Assembly: GCA_037783415.1 (NCBI GenBank)
Contig: JAZGTN010000231.1
Span: 310,001-374,000, forward strand
Direction: 5' to 3'
From: Leptasterias polaris
Lineage: Eukaryota > Echinodermata > Asteroidea > Forcipulatida > Asteriidae
DNA length: 64,000 bases
In this document: in pieces, positions 14,401 to 27,100 of the stretch
How the letters are laid out: each line of letters starts with the position of its first letter
How positions within the stretch are numbered: the first letter of the stretch is position 1
Notes under the pieces: generated by a model
The model's database searches: none
Told to the model about the DNA's origin: nothing
The model's input: the letters and a program-made list of their open reading frames with translations, nothing else
Translations under genes and position numbers: made by a program

Positions 14401-16095
14401 AACGAAGGAAGAAAACACACAATACGGATTTTCGCTCGATCTCCTGTGCAAAGAAAACTCCATTGCTGCCGATACATTGTAAAGACGGCACGATCTACAA
14501 AAACAAGTTTGAGGGTGCAGCAGCTGAGTTTTTGTGTGAAGAGGGCCAGTGTTAAATCCCACCACAGATTTCTTTGGAGAATTAAGCTCCTTTCCTTAAA
14601 AATAGTTTTCAGAAACTGTTGTTACTTTATGAATGCTTTCAACCTGTCGTTGAGTTGAATTGTTATTTCTCTGCTTAGGATCTGGAAAGTTCAGACCAAC
14701 ATTTTAACTCCGAGATTCAGATTTGGAGGCAGACATATACTTTACACAATACATTAAAAGTTTTCTAATTTCGTTTTACCACACACACCAGGCAGTAATG
14801 AAGAACATGAAGCTCGAATGTAAGTGTCATGGGGTGAGCGGCTCGTGCTCAATACGGACTTGCTGGAAGGCCATGCAAGACTTCAGGGAAGTTGGCATGT
14901 ACCTCCGGTCCAAGTACGACGACGCCTCGGAGGTGACCATGGGGCAGGACGGCACGGGGCTCAGTACGAGTCGGAACCACCGGAGGCCCAACAGGGTTAA
15001 TCTGGTGTACTTCGAGGAGTCGCCCGACTACTGCAAGAGAGACCCGGAGACAGGTTCGTTTCCTTCCTTATATAGTACCATACCCAATATGGGGGCAGAG
15101 GGTACCCCCATGTTCCTATACTTTAACATCATTTTCTCTTAAGTACCGGTACCCCCCTTCCTCCTCAAAAGAATTCCTGAGATTCCAACCTCACAATGAA
15201 GACACATTGAGTGGGTACAAACATGCCCCATATTGAGCACCAAATGTGCTTCCTCCATGGTTATAACGATTGCTGAGGCCAGACATGCATGCTTCTCATT
15301 AATGATCAACCAATTCATTTTCATTTTTCATATGGTGCCTGGTACAAAGGATGTTTTTTCTTCATTTGTTTTGCACTCACTAAGGCGAAGGTTGGTCAGC
15401 GAAGGTTGGACATATTATTTGAGGTAGGGGGTTAATGTGGAGAGGGAATTCGTGGTTTGGGGAGGCTGGGTGGATAGAAATTTTCATGGGTACCTTGGTG
15501 TCCTTTCTCAGAGAATAAGCCCATAAAATGTGCTAGGCGATCTTTTCACCTAATTGATTTGCTTGCTTTATCTTGTTTCTTCCAAAGAGTACTTACTTGG
15601 TTTTTGATGAGTCTTTGTTGGTTAAACTTTGCAGGATCTCTAGGTACAGCTGGTCGTCTCTGCAACAAGACATCACAAGGTCCTGACAGTTGCGACGTGA
15701 TGTGCTGCGGCCGAGGATACAACACCATGAGGGTCCAGCAGACCAACCAGTGTGAGTGTAAATTTCACTGGTGCTGCTACGTTCGCTGCAGCGAATGCAC
15801 AGAGACAGTCGACCAGCACACGTGCAAGGGGATCACGTCGGACCGGGAACGGGAGGCAGCAGGAGACGCCTCAGCCACCGCCACGGGGGTGGCAACCAGT
15901 CAGCGGTCGGGCGTGGACGAGCCTCCCACCTCGGTGTTCGTGACGACGAAACCACGGAGGCAGGGCCGGAAACCTTCCAAGAGGAGAGATAAACCGAGGA
16001 GGCGCGACGACTCCTCAAGTAAAAGGAATCGTGAAGCACCCACTGTTGCTGCTGCTGCTGAGCAAGCCAAAGATGTAACAACAGCAGCAATATAA
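1554..16095 (+). CDS. wnt2: Wnt2/Wnt2b-type secreted signalling protein, 5 coding exons
   Basis: Secreted lipid-modified Wnt ligand. Coding exons: 1554-1636, 6297-6526, 13828-14105, 14792-15053, 15635-16095. Phases agree at every junction and give 437 residues. Exon 1 encodes a hydrophobic signal peptide ending STWW, with the last W split by the intron. Visible landmarks are [16 protein letters not shown] (about 41-56), N-glycosylation sequons at N87 and N295, CHGVSGSC with the acylated serine at 213, and [20 protein letters not shown] followed by the cysteine-rich end. I count 24 cysteines in the mature Wnt core, the family number. Similarity is best to Wnt2/2b, judged from remembered family sequences. 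The core ends near residue 349; residues 350-437 are a basic, Ala/Ser/Thr-rich tail not usual for Wnt2. The first Met after the exon's long upstream open frame is chosen because it places the signal peptide at the N terminus and has G at -3. Exon 3 has a tandem acceptor; 13828 preserves family length. Confidence 0.93.
2407..2793 (-). repeat. tRNA-derived SINE with (ATT)n tail
   Basis: Read on the minus strand, the head is tRNA-like, with box A (TGGCCGAATGGT) and box B (GGTTCGAGTCCC). A body follows, then an end containing GCGCTATATAAGAACTAG and an ATT microsatellite tail. It is nearly identical to the copy at 43509-43866. It sits in wnt2 intron 1. The high similarity of the copies implies recent activity. 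Confidence 0.85.
4637..5952 (-). mobile_element. 5'-truncated CR1/L2-type LINE with intact RT domain
   Basis: The minus strand is open for 390 codons from the Met at 5915, and the frame continues upstream to about 5950 with [10 protein letters not shown], a segment typical of CR1/L2-like reverse transcriptases. Motifs include [23 protein letters not shown], the catalytic YADD ([11 protein letters not shown]), and a C-terminal [10 protein letters not shown]...LHWLPI...LWNDLP block. After the stop come a short 3' UTR, ATGCGCTATATAA and an (ATT)n tail at the plus-strand left end. The endonuclease and ORF1 are missing, so the copy is dead on arrival, although the RT frame carries no stop. It lies in wnt2 intron 1, antisense to the gene. 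Exact clade within the Jockey superfamily is uncertain. Confidence 0.9.
11767..11910. mobile_element. MITE-like inverted-repeat element, GCGTTTT-ended family
   Basis: The left end GGAGTGCGTTTTAGCGACC and the reverse complement of the right end (GGAGCGTGTTTTGGCGACC) match closely. The ends resemble the elements at 13134-13233 and 45428-45545. No coding capacity. Confidence 0.65.
12405..12447. repeat. Twin copies of a 19-bp palindrome
   Basis: GCTATCGTACGACGATAGC occurs at 12405-12423 and again at 12429-12447, separated by ATTGT. Each copy is an inverted repeat around a 3-bp centre. Confidence 0.85.
13134..13233. mobile_element. MITE, GCGTTTT-ended family
   Basis: Inverted-repeat element containing CCAATGGCC-type and AACCGAAACAGTTATTGG segments. 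It is clearly the same family as 45428-45545, where the arms are better preserved. Confidence 0.7.
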
Positions 16096-16805
16096 ATGTC
16101 ACTAAAACATGACTCTAAAACACCAATTGCCATCTGCATGGTCAGATCTCATGGCACTGCCCAATGCAGAATTCTTCCCTGACGGCTTTACATTGTACAG
16201 GGGGGACGCGCACGAATTCTCCGGGCTGCATGTCCATGAAATTGCACCCCATCACCCCATACTTCTCGCTATAATGCCCGAGTAAAGATATAAACTGCTA
16301 ATTGCTTCAAAACATCACAACCATTGTTCCGTCTGAAGCATTTAAGGGTCTTCACTATTGCTATGTAACAATTGTAATTATTATAAATCGATGATCATTG
16401 GAATCTTTGTCGTGTCTCACTGATGAACACGACCATTCCTTGTCAAGCTTCCCCAGAGATGGATGAGGCCCTGTTGAATTTTTTCTTGGGTCTACTTCGT
16501 ACCGGGTTGGCTTCAGAGTGCACTTTTATTGAGTACTACAAGGGTGAGGGTACGATACAAACATAAGAACCCTATTAATAGTTGGGTGCAACCCACTGTG
16601 ATGTGGTTCGCAATCGCATGTTGTTTTCTTTGACGTAAAATACGCATATTATTGTTGACGTTTTGCCACCGTTGTAAACTGATTCTTTTTGTAAATATGT
16701 AAAAATATATATATGATAAGCAACTGATTAAAATTTTAATATGCTAGGGCTAACATTGTTTAGTAAACAAATCAAAAATTTAGTCTTATTTAAACTGCCT
16801 TTGTC

Positions 16806-16811
16806 AATAAA
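16806..16811 (+). terminator. Candidate poly(A) signal AATAAA for wnt2
   Basis: A canonical AATAAA lies about 710 bp after the wnt2 stop codon in AT-rich DNA, giving a plausible 3' UTR. No transcript evidence is available. Confidence 0.4.
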
Positions 16812-17302
16812 AATTAACTTTCAATATTGACCTTACGAACAGGAGAATAGTCTGACAATATGCCGTCTGATGATTATGATCAAGAGTTCCGAGTTGCAGT
16901 TGTATGTTCGTGATGCGTGGAACTAATAGACTTACCAAAATGGCTGTGTAACACAGTCACATTTAAAACTGTAATTTTGAATTTGACGAGCAAACGGTAA
17001 AGGGATTTGTATAGACCATGTGACCTGTGACATCACTTGTTTACAAAGGAGCCACAGAGCCTGGACTTCCTGCAGGCACAATTTGTACACAGCCCGATGG
17101 AGGAAAACACGAAAGTTTGTGTTTTACGCAGATTACACTGTCTATTTTGTTCATTAACTTTTGATACACTTTAAAATCTCCAGGATCAGAATTGGGGGGC
17201 CTGAAAAATTTCTGGGCAGGCTGACCAGAAAATTTGTTTAACAAATATTGGAACTCGGATTCTGCGTCCGATTTACCCATTTTAAAGCACAGATTCCGGG
17301 TA

Positions 17303-17481
17303 ATAGACCTTATGCATGACTTCATTTGAGTAGGGCGCCCTCGCCTAGAGGTCAAAAGGAAGATGTTCATTGGCCAGTCCTGTGCCTGTGCGCCGCGCGT
17401 ACAAATCAGCGCGTTTCCATTATTTCATCATCAGTTTACCTCTAAGATGGCGGCTTGGTGACGTCAATGCATACGGTCTAT
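17303..17481. mobile_element. MITE with ATAGACC terminal inverted repeats
   Basis: The left end ATAGACCTTATGCATGAC is inverted at the right end, which reads ...GTCAATGCATACGGTCTAT. Both ends carry a TGACnTCA-like motif just inside, and AAGATGGCGGC (YY1-like) lies near the right end. Related ends occur at 29280 and 29456-29767. Confidence 0.7.
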
Positions 17482-18810
17482 ACTGACCCATACACGGGTC
17501 ATGCCCCACGGATCTCGGAATCCTAGACAATCCTTATACACTATGTAAAATTTCCCATATGACCAGTGCAGTATCTTGCCTGCCAGAAAATGCCCTGGAA
17601 GGTACAACGTCACTCTTTCACTCAGTAAGCGAAGATTACATGGTCTGTACATAAAATGCATTCAGAAAAAATGATATGGAAAAACAAATCATGTGATAAT
17701 CTGAAAATTAGCAATCCCATCTGGAGATTATTTAGGTGTAGAATGCTGTGTAGCGTTTCAAGAAAATTTGATTTCGTATTGCGTTCTGCAAACTGCTTTA
17801 CATTACACATGTAAAAACGAACTCTCGAAAAACAGTATGCCTATACAGTTATTGAATGCTCCAAAACACAATAAAAATGTAACTGGCCGTAATCCAGGCT
17901 AACCAACGATGTCATGATATGGTGTTATTTTATTCCTGCAACATATAGCTTACTTTCCGTCTTGTGGCTTGGAGTGGCCTTTTCTGTGTACATGGTTTAT
18001 TGATAAGAAGAAGTATTGTTAATTGTTTAAAAATGGGGGGGGGGGGGGGGGGGGGGTATTTTCTGTTTGGTATCTCCCTGTGGGCTCGAGGGAACCAAAA
18101 AGTGCTTGAAATTAATTTCTTTCTGGAAGGTGTTCGAAAAAATCTCTACGGGTTGTGAATAATGATTTTTCAAGTCAAAAATATTCAGATATCGGAATCT
18201 CCAGAGTGTGTGAAAAATTCACACAGGTAGAATGTGTATAAGGCCAACACAACGACTGAAACAATGGCACCAGAGCCAACATTTCTCTAATGGTTGTACC
18301 TGAAGTTTACCACTACAGGTTTTTCTTATGATCAACACCATGCAAAGCTTCAAACATCGGTGTATCCAGTTCGTTTACGTCAACACATCAACAGAACGGC
18401 TAAAATTGAGGGCGCTCTTCACATCAATCAGTCGGGCCAGCGTCCGATTTGCTCTCCCGGCCCTCCAACCCTATCTCCCCGCACCCCTGCCCCTTTTGTT
18501 ACGCAACTGCTAAAAAATGCTCCGAGGCTTGACAATAGTAGTGCCAAACAATGCACGGTCAAGGCTTCATACAATAAATCGGTAAATGTAACAACAACAA
18601 AGTTTTAAAGACATCAATCAGTTCAGGTGTTTCTAGGTGTTTTTTAAATTTATTTTCTCCCTAAACATACCCCCCCCCCCCCCCCCCCAAGAGAACGTCT
18701 CCATAGATACACATCTAAACATATAAAGATTGAAAACAATTTATACACGATTGAGTACACAAATTCCCTGTAAAAGCGTTTGCATACATAATAAATAATT
18801 AAATTCTACA

Positions 18811-19164
18811 TTAAAGGGTGTTTGTAACATTGGTAAGAGTAAAAATATAAATGTTCACAGATTCACACATAACTTACGTGGTATAAAGATGGTCATGATG
18901 GGAAACTCCCTTTGAAATATTTTTGCTTTAAATGCTATAGTTTTTGAGAAATGAGTAAAACAATTAGTTTTGATCTCACGAGTCGAAAACTCGATGTTTG
19001 AAAACAGTGAAAACACTTAAGGTTTTTCCCCCACTTTTGTCTGGTGATTGCAATGACCGATTGAGCTTAAACTTTCACAGGTTTGTTGTTTCATGTACAT
19101 GTTGGGATACACCAAGTGAGGATACTGGTCTTTGACATTTACCAAAAGTATAAACTGCCTTTAA
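18811..19164. mobile_element. TTAA-flanked non-autonomous element
   Basis: TTAA is present at both ends. The left end reads TTAAAGGGTGTTTGTAACA and the right end is ...ACTGCCTTTAA. The interior is shared with 47591-48326 and, inverted, with 30517-30854, including CAAAGATGGTCATGATGG-like and CACAGGTTTGTT-like segments. Confidence 0.75.
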
Positions 19165-20539
19165 AGATTTGTTTTCGTTTTTGTTTTTTTCATTGACTAC
19201 ATAATTTAAACTGGCCTCTCGCCATCGGCAGCGCTCGACGGGATTTACAGTTAAGAAATCTACTATAAAATGACTATAGGATTGGCGAGGTTCGAATCCC
19301 ACCCGAGTAGCCTGTGATATATATTTTTTTTCTGTATCAATAAAAAAAACACTGAGTATACAGTTCTTATCACATAGACTTGGTTTCAAGTCTGTGATCA
19401 CGGTATTTATCTGCATTAGCTACGCAAATCTCCCGCGCAGATTGGCTATTACATGCTCTAACTAACTATCAATAGTTAATGTCGGAGGTTAATCCACAAG
19501 AGGGCGCTACTTCGGGAGATATTATTATTGGCTAACAGGTAGACAATAAAACCACCATCGCAGACTTGGAACCAAGTTTAATCACACCAGTGTAAGGATA
19601 GAAAATTCAATCAATATAGAGTAAAAGTACATTGTAACAGGCACGGTTGCACATTAAAACCAAAATTACATTCCCTTTTACCCAGATATAATTATTACAA
19701 AAATTGGCCTGGTTATTATTCTGAAATACATAATGTTAAATACAAACAGAAACATCAAAATCTACAGTTACAATGCAAACAAAAGGCAGTGTACACGGAT
19801 ATTTGAAAGCCTCTACCAAAAACAAACTTACTTTTTGTTCAGGAACAAACTAGTGTACAAATTATTAAATTTTTGTTTTACTTGAAACTTCTGAGCTTAG
19901 CTCAAATCCTCCATTCCGGTGTTACTGTTTCACAGCACACAGGTATGTAGTAGCATTACATTGCAAAAAGATAATAACAATATTGCTATTTGTAAAAGAA
20001 CTTCATGTGTATGTGCTTAGCTCAAATATCTGTCTTATTTGATGCTATTTTTGGCAAAGCACAAAGGTATGAAGAAGTTACATCGCAAAATGTAGAAAAC
20101 ATTTTATTTACATCAACTGCAAAGGACTTTGTCTGCTAGAAATTACTAAGTGAAATTGTACACAGGCTCGTCATGTAAACATAGTGATGCTGAAGAAGTT
20201 AGTTAGTCTTCCCTTTAACCGCGAAACTATGGACAAATTAAACTTGGTGAAATAGACAGGTAAGTTTGAGAGCCAGCAATGTGACCCAACAACTGATAGA
20301 ATACAAAGTGCTATTAATTACTTAAAATTACAAAGTAAAGCAAAATCCATACCACTTTTCCCCCTCCTCCTCAAGTTAACTTTAAGAAACAAAAGCAGCA
20401 TTTCTTTTTTAACTTTTCCACATGTTGTGGCTTTCAATAATACTCGAGTTGTAAACAGGCCTTACCGAAACTATGGCTTTGGCTTTGGGTCTGACTTGGG
20501 CTCTGGCTTGGGCTCCATCAGCTTTTGAAAGCATAACAG

Positions 20540-20860
20540 GACTTCAATTTGTTTTTGGCTGGAACAAAGAAAATTTTACTTGACTGGGATTTGACCCTGT
20601 GACCTCCGGAATCCGGATTAATGTGTTTGCGCTCTACCAACTGAGCTATCCAGCCCTAGTATTGACAGTCTCCCTATTTATTGACAGTCTCTCTATTTTG
20701 TCAATATCTTTGTTCAAGGGTGCCAGTGAGAAACTGCCATATAGCCAGGGATCACATCCAAGTTTAGGATATAACCTGGGAAGTGGCAGCAGAGAGATCA
20801 CCTTAAGAAGATGCAACTTTGTATTTCTCATATCAAGTAATAAACCACAAGAGAAACTGA
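20540..20860 (-). repeat. Composite repeat with 3' tRNA-like domain
   Basis: On the minus strand, a body of about 200 bp (TTCCCAGGTTATATCC ... GGCTATATGGCAGTTT ... GACAAAATAGAGAGAC) is followed by a degenerate tRNA-like segment beginning GGGCTGGATAGCTCAGTTGG. The copy at 30281-30510 has the same order. The tRNA part is degenerate in the T arm and is not called as a functional gene. Confidence 0.6.
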
Positions 20861-21167
20861 CTGGGTAAATTTTAAACAATATAGGGACTTCAAACAGGTG
20901 GATGGTGTCTAAACCAGATTTTTTTGCCAAAGCCTTGGTTTTGAAAATTAACATTGATTCCGATTTACACATTTTGTGTTTTGATTTCTCCTATATTATT
21001 TTTGTTTTCCAGATACATTTTTCTCAAATATACGACTTCATTTCAAACGGAAATATTCCACAGATTAAATGGTTCTAGTATGAGCTTCGTAAACAGTAAG
21101 CTTTCAACCTAAAATTAAACAACTATCGTTTTTTGTATCTTTAGCAATCTTGTGTAATACCGGTACC

Positions 21168-24100
21168 CTAAGGTAAGTAGACCTTATCAGCGAAGTCTTT
21201 AAGATGCTTGTGGAAAATGAGAGGTTGATCCAAGTAGCAGGCGTGACCGGCATCCTCGATCTTAAAAACCTCTGAGTTGGGGATGTTGCGCAGGTTTTCC
21301 AGCGATTTCTCTCCGAGTGAAGCATCTTTGGAGCCATAGCTGATCAAGGTTGGTACCTGAAACATTAATTGAGTAACATGAGGTTTAGAAAAACAATAAA
21401 ATAAAAAATTGTTTAAAATTTACCGTTTACTTATCCATAAAGCACTAGCTGTTTCTTCTGAAAGTTTGACATTTTTTTCTTACTAACAAAATATACACGT
21501 ACAAGGTACATACATATATATTTTCACATTACAACTTTACAGAATTAGTAAACATTATGATAACCATTTTTTATATAATAATTTAAAAAAATGTCAACAT
21601 CTTTTAAATGTTGTTGTTGTACAGAAAGATCTTACTACTGGATACATCTTGTCAGGGTGTAGGGAAACATGATGTATAACATGGTTCTGCCCTGCATAGA
21701 CAAATTAAATATCCACAGGCAGATAGCATGTATTGCGGTTTAGGGTCTAGGGTGGAGGGTAGGGGAAATGAGATGGGGAGGGGGAGAGTTGCCATAATTT
21801 TGAGAATTTTATGTAAATTTAAATATAAGACGTCCACTTTGCTCAGCTGCAATAATTTTAAATGTAAATGAAAGAAACAGGATGTCCCAATTCACAAACT
21901 GTACTAAAGACCATTGTTATAGTTCTGCCATATGACATTTTCTGCGGCTTGAATTATTGGCCATGTTCAAATTGGCGGCTAAGGCTACGGCTGTTTCCAA
22001 GGGTGTTGCTATGGGCCCTCTATGCTTATACGCATGTTCAATAGACCGATTGCGCAACCAATAATTACATGTCATCACGTGACTTATAGTGAGTGTAAGC
22101 TGATGGCAAAGGTATGCAAAAACCTAGCCCTTGCGGCCTTTCACTTTCGTATTATACGACAGTGACGTCCTGGATATGTGCACAGCACAGAGGAAGAGTC
22201 CTGTATAGGGCTAGCAAAGACCCATCCATACAAATATAATCGGCTTTATTATTATTTGTAGTAAATAATAACACAGTTGATATTTACTAAGCCCTTTTAT
22301 TATAGTTGTATGTTGTGACATTGATCCAAATCTCATTACTGTTTCATAAACTACCAGTATTCAAGAATCAACCACAGGAAGGTTTATTTGGAGTTATGCA
22401 CTACCGGTGTCTGACGACGCTGTAGTGACCAACTGAACAAGGTCCTAGTACGCAATGGTGGAGAGTCCAACCTGGGCTATAGCACCCAGTCTTCTGTTTG
22501 TAATGTAAATCACTGTAGTAAAAGTAGAGCATTGGAGGTGACCTTTTTAACCTTGCATAATTTCAAATAGACAAAGGAATCGCAAAATGGTTGGAAAGCC
22601 TTTTCTTTTGGATGATTTTAGCTCCAAAATGTTGACATTGTTGTGTTGAAAAGTGCGTGATCGCGATTGTCCATGTAAAAACACCATTATTATCGTGAAC
22701 AAAAAAGTTCTTTCTGGCTTTTTCAGCCACTTGGGAAGTTTACAGACTCTGGAATTTTCTTCACATACCGGTATTTCAAGACAGCAAAGTCTTGATCAAA
22801 TAAACAAATGCAACATTCTTCTTGTGCTTTACAACAACGGCACTTTCCTGTGGAGGACGCCTTTTTTTTTTTTTTTTTTTTTTAACACACCCACTATAGG
22901 TCACATGACATTGGTCGCATAATCAGTCTATTGACAAGCCCCAGCCGCTAATTCAGACGACCCTATCTCAACAAACCAAAGCATAAAGGACAAACAGTCT
23001 GGTGCCCCTGGTATGTTATGATGAGAATCACCATTTACAATGTAGTACCGTACAGGGAACTTGACAAACATGGCTGCAGCTCTCATACCTTGAGCTGTGC
23101 ATAAGCTGCAGCTGTGTATTTCTCTGTAGAAACTGGAGCCACCGGAACGAATCCCTTGAACCTGTCTGGGTGTGCCATGAGGAACGGAAGGGAGTACGAG
23201 CCACTCATGGAAGGACTGACAATCAGGGCACTACCCGGATCCTCAATCTTTACGCTCTTAAGAAATTCTGTCATGAAGTCCACTGGGCTTACACCCGGGA
23301 TATTCTCAGTGTTCCCATAACCTGAGGAGTAAATGAGAATGAATTATGAAGTGCCGCTTTAAAAAAAGTAAAGGTAGTGTTACTGATGCTGGCAAAACTG
23401 CCACTTTTGATACGCTGTCTATGAATCAAGATAGGGTACAGCATTGCTCCTACTGCTTTTCTCACCTTCTTTGCATCAAGATGCGGTGCATCATTTGTAA
23501 TGGACGCTATATGAGTGTTTAATACTGACTTTGCATCAAGATAATGTACAGTATTAGTAATAATGATGATACAGCCGAAACCAATATGCTTACATTATTG
23601 TAATCAAAACAAGGTACAACACCTGTACTGTCCTTTTTGTATGCTTACGCATATTTCAAGCAAGATAAGATAAGGTACAACGGTTGTACTGTTGATAGGA
23701 AAACTGTTGCTTTTGGTATTTATACTCCCTTTGGGTGAAACTGGTATGCTGATTCTTTTTGAATCAAGACAATGTACACCATTTGCTAAGTTGGTCAAAC
23801 TTGCTCAAGTCAACATCTGGCTCAATTTCAAATCTTTGAGCATTACTGTACCTGGAAGATCCACAGCTATTGTCCTGTATCCGTAGGATGCAATGACGTG
23901 AAGTGTCCCAAGGTCCAGCCATGTTTGGGACTTGAACCTCATCCCATGAAGAAAGACGATAGACCCTTTGGGCTTCTCCTTGGTGCTGTCAACGACCTTC
24001 ATAAAGACACACATTCCAAACATTGTTTAAAACCCTGCATTCCTTGTATCCAAAATTCCTTTAATGTACCTTACATTTGTCTCAACTTGATTTGTCCCCA

Positions 24101-27100
24101 TTCTGCCTTTCAGTTTCAGGACTCAATTTTTACACTGTGATTTTAGCATCATGCCAGTTAACTCACAAACAAACACGTCCGACAGTCTTGTGTTCTTCAA
24201 ATTTTGACTTTCAGTCTAATAAATATAATTCTGTTGGTTATTAAAGAATACCTACCAATAACAAAAATGAGATAAATCCTCTCTTAGTGTATTTTCAAAA
24301 TCAAACAGTTCAATTGTTAAACTGTGTATATGCATTTTTTCTTCTCAAGTTTCGATTCTGGTATTATACACAAGATTCTGGTCCAGTAAATATTTTGAGC
24401 TACAAGCCTTGCTGTCTTGTTGGTTTTCCCTCTAATACGAGCCCTGCGTTTAGTAAAATACCTTGTTGTTATGGAGGATACTTAAGACCTGCGCTAAACG
24501 TCACCTTTTTTTCCCCGAAAACCTCAAACATTTTCTTGCAGCAGAAGTACAGCAAATGAAAATCATGCAAATGGATACAGATTGTCAAAACTGTCACAGC
24601 ATTATTGGAACAAAAAGCATCTCACACACACCTGCTTTTACTCAAAATGAACTTTGCGCACAGCCAGGACAGCCAGAATATGTTCTTCCTTACCTCCGAC
24701 CCCAACCATATCCTAGCTACGCCACAGACATGATCGGTGCTGATCGGTGGTGGACATTTGCATATTCCAGTACAGAAATGATCCTCAAGAGTGTGACGTT
24801 TGTCACCACTTTGTGCAACTACCATATAGCACAGCAAAGCCTGCCATGTTACACTGCAGTGCTGAACTTAATAATAAATACTGCCCAACACATCGCGCTC
24901 TTGCCAAATTTAATTCCTCTCTTACAACTTCTTTAGTTCTACCTGCCAAAAAAGCAATGTTTAGCACAGGCCTAATATTTTCTGAGAAAAACAAAAAAAT
25001 TGCTTGACTTGTTTTTGTTTGGGCATGAGCTTACTAGGCCAGAGCTAAAAGGACTGGGTTCAGGCCAGCAATCAACATACATGTAGGTACAGTATGACCA
25101 GTTGATTCTTTACATTATGGCCATCATTGGAATATCATCTTAGACAAGGGTCCATGTGACAAATGTGGGATTCTAAGCATCAGGGTTCTGCCCAGGATTT
25201 GTTTAGTGCCGGAAATTTTTTTTCTTCCTAGTACAGTCAAGTCAATTTCCTTTCGATCGTGCACGGAGTGGTTACACACGTGCGCCCTGTAGCTAGCTGT
25301 GCCTTGAGTAGGCCCTCAGTGCGCGCACGCCTTTACCGCCATGGGAAAACAATTTACAGATGTGGGATTCTAAGCATCAGGGTTCATTTCCGTTGTATTA
25401 AACGCTGTAGAATAGGGTTCGCAACATGATGAAACTGGTATCATGTTATTCCAAGCGTAAAGCTATAATCAGCGTGAGTGGAAACCATTGCAAAATCAAT
25501 GCGGGTTTCGTGCGTTGGATATATTGTACATCGTACAGGCGGGAGGAATGCTCGATCCTGGATCATTAAAATAGACTCAAACCAAAGAAGTAGGCTACTC
25601 GAAACTTTGGATAAAACTGTTTACTGGTAAATAATTTGTTTTACACGTTGTTCAAAATATTTGTGCCGGTCGGGGAATCATGAGTGCCGGTCGGGTTTTC
25701 CGGCACCGACCACTGTGGGCAGAACCCTGAAGCATGCAGTGGCTTTTTGAGACAATCGTACTGAAACAGATTGAAAACGTAATCTTACATGTTTAGACAG
25801 AAAACGGATGTTAGATGATTAGAACCATACCTCTCGTCTGAACGCTGAGCCTTTACTGCCGATTTCAACCTTGCCCTCAGTTACTCGCAGCACCTTGCTT
25901 GCGACGGCAACCTTCTTGATTTCATCCCAGTTAGACATTCCAAGTACTCCAAGTGATGCTGTAAACAGAATGATGTCAAAGAAATAACTAATGGAAAAAA
26001 CAAACATGGACTGTTGTAGTGGTTATAGTGGTGTAAATATACATTTGTATTTGGGTGGGGGGGGAGGCAAGCAGGGGCAAAGAAATAATTCGGAGGGAAG
26101 TTCGATGTATACAAATTGTCACCATTTTCACAAATCTTAAAACTGACAATTATTGAGTAATATAGGAAGGGATCAATCTGAGTAACTGTAATTACGTTTT
26201 CATTAGGAGACACAAGCCCCAAAGATGCATGTAATACACTGCAACAGAATAGCGTAAATGTAGGTCAAATCATATTGAGGGTTTCACCAAGAGAGCCACT
26301 TACATGTATGTCAGTGTGGGTGTGATCACGTGACAAAACATGTTGTTCAGCTGGGCATAAAATGTAAGTAGGTCATCTCATCTTTTAGGTTTCACAAGAG
26401 TCACATGATATCTGTGACTAACTAATATGGTAATTACATGTAGATAATAGATTTTAAGAAATTGAATAGTCAGTGGAATTTCTGGAAAGGTTAAATTTAC
26501 CCAGGATCATCAATGAGTTGAGAGGTCTTAATCTGCAAACTGGGCCTTTAGAATTACAGATTTGCATTTCTAAGCTAGACACATATTGTGTAAATGTCAC
26601 TCACACCTTTTGGCATTAATGGCTCTTCGTGAAAACAGTGACGAAATGTGGCATGAGAATGGACAGGCTGCCACCTTTTGTTAATCATTGTATTCAGCTC
26701 AATGGGAGGCAAATTTGAGCGTTCCAAGATTTCAGCTTACCATGGCAGATTACGGCCATTGCTTAGCGGGTTCTGCAATTCACGCTAAGTGCCTACTCAT
26801 ATTTTCTCACAAAACAACAACAAATCCTGGTTATTATTAAGAGAACCTTCGTCGAGTCAGGATTTCATTACAGCGATAGTTTCAAAGGAAAACGATTACT
26901 TCAAAAGCTCAAAAAAGTTCTGATAAATAACACAATGCATTAGGAACGAAAATTTGTGTATAAAAACCAAAGTGGTTAAAGAAGTGAGTGGTTACAGCTT
27001 ATCTGTAAATCTATTTCTTTTTAAGCTACTTTTCTGTAATATTTATACAAAGGCTACTAATTCTTATATTGTTTCATTAGAACTTCTAATCATTTTAAAT

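Larger units (their letters stand above)
16812..21167. other. Intergenic region between wnt2 and ABHD14
   Basis: No coding exon was recognised. Contents include a TATAGACC-ended MITE (17303-17481), a poly(G) run (about 18033-18056), a poly(C) run (about 18671-18688), a TTAA-flanked element (18811-19164), a weak box-B-like trace near 19285, and a tRNA-like composite repeat (about 20540-20860). The two genes converge here: wnt2 runs rightward and ABHD14 leftward. Confidence 0.6.

Noticed and set aside
24463..25007. Open frames of up to 157 codons in ABHD14 intron 2
   Set aside because: No domain was recognised, they overlap frames on the other strand, and they lie within an intron of a confidently spliced gene.
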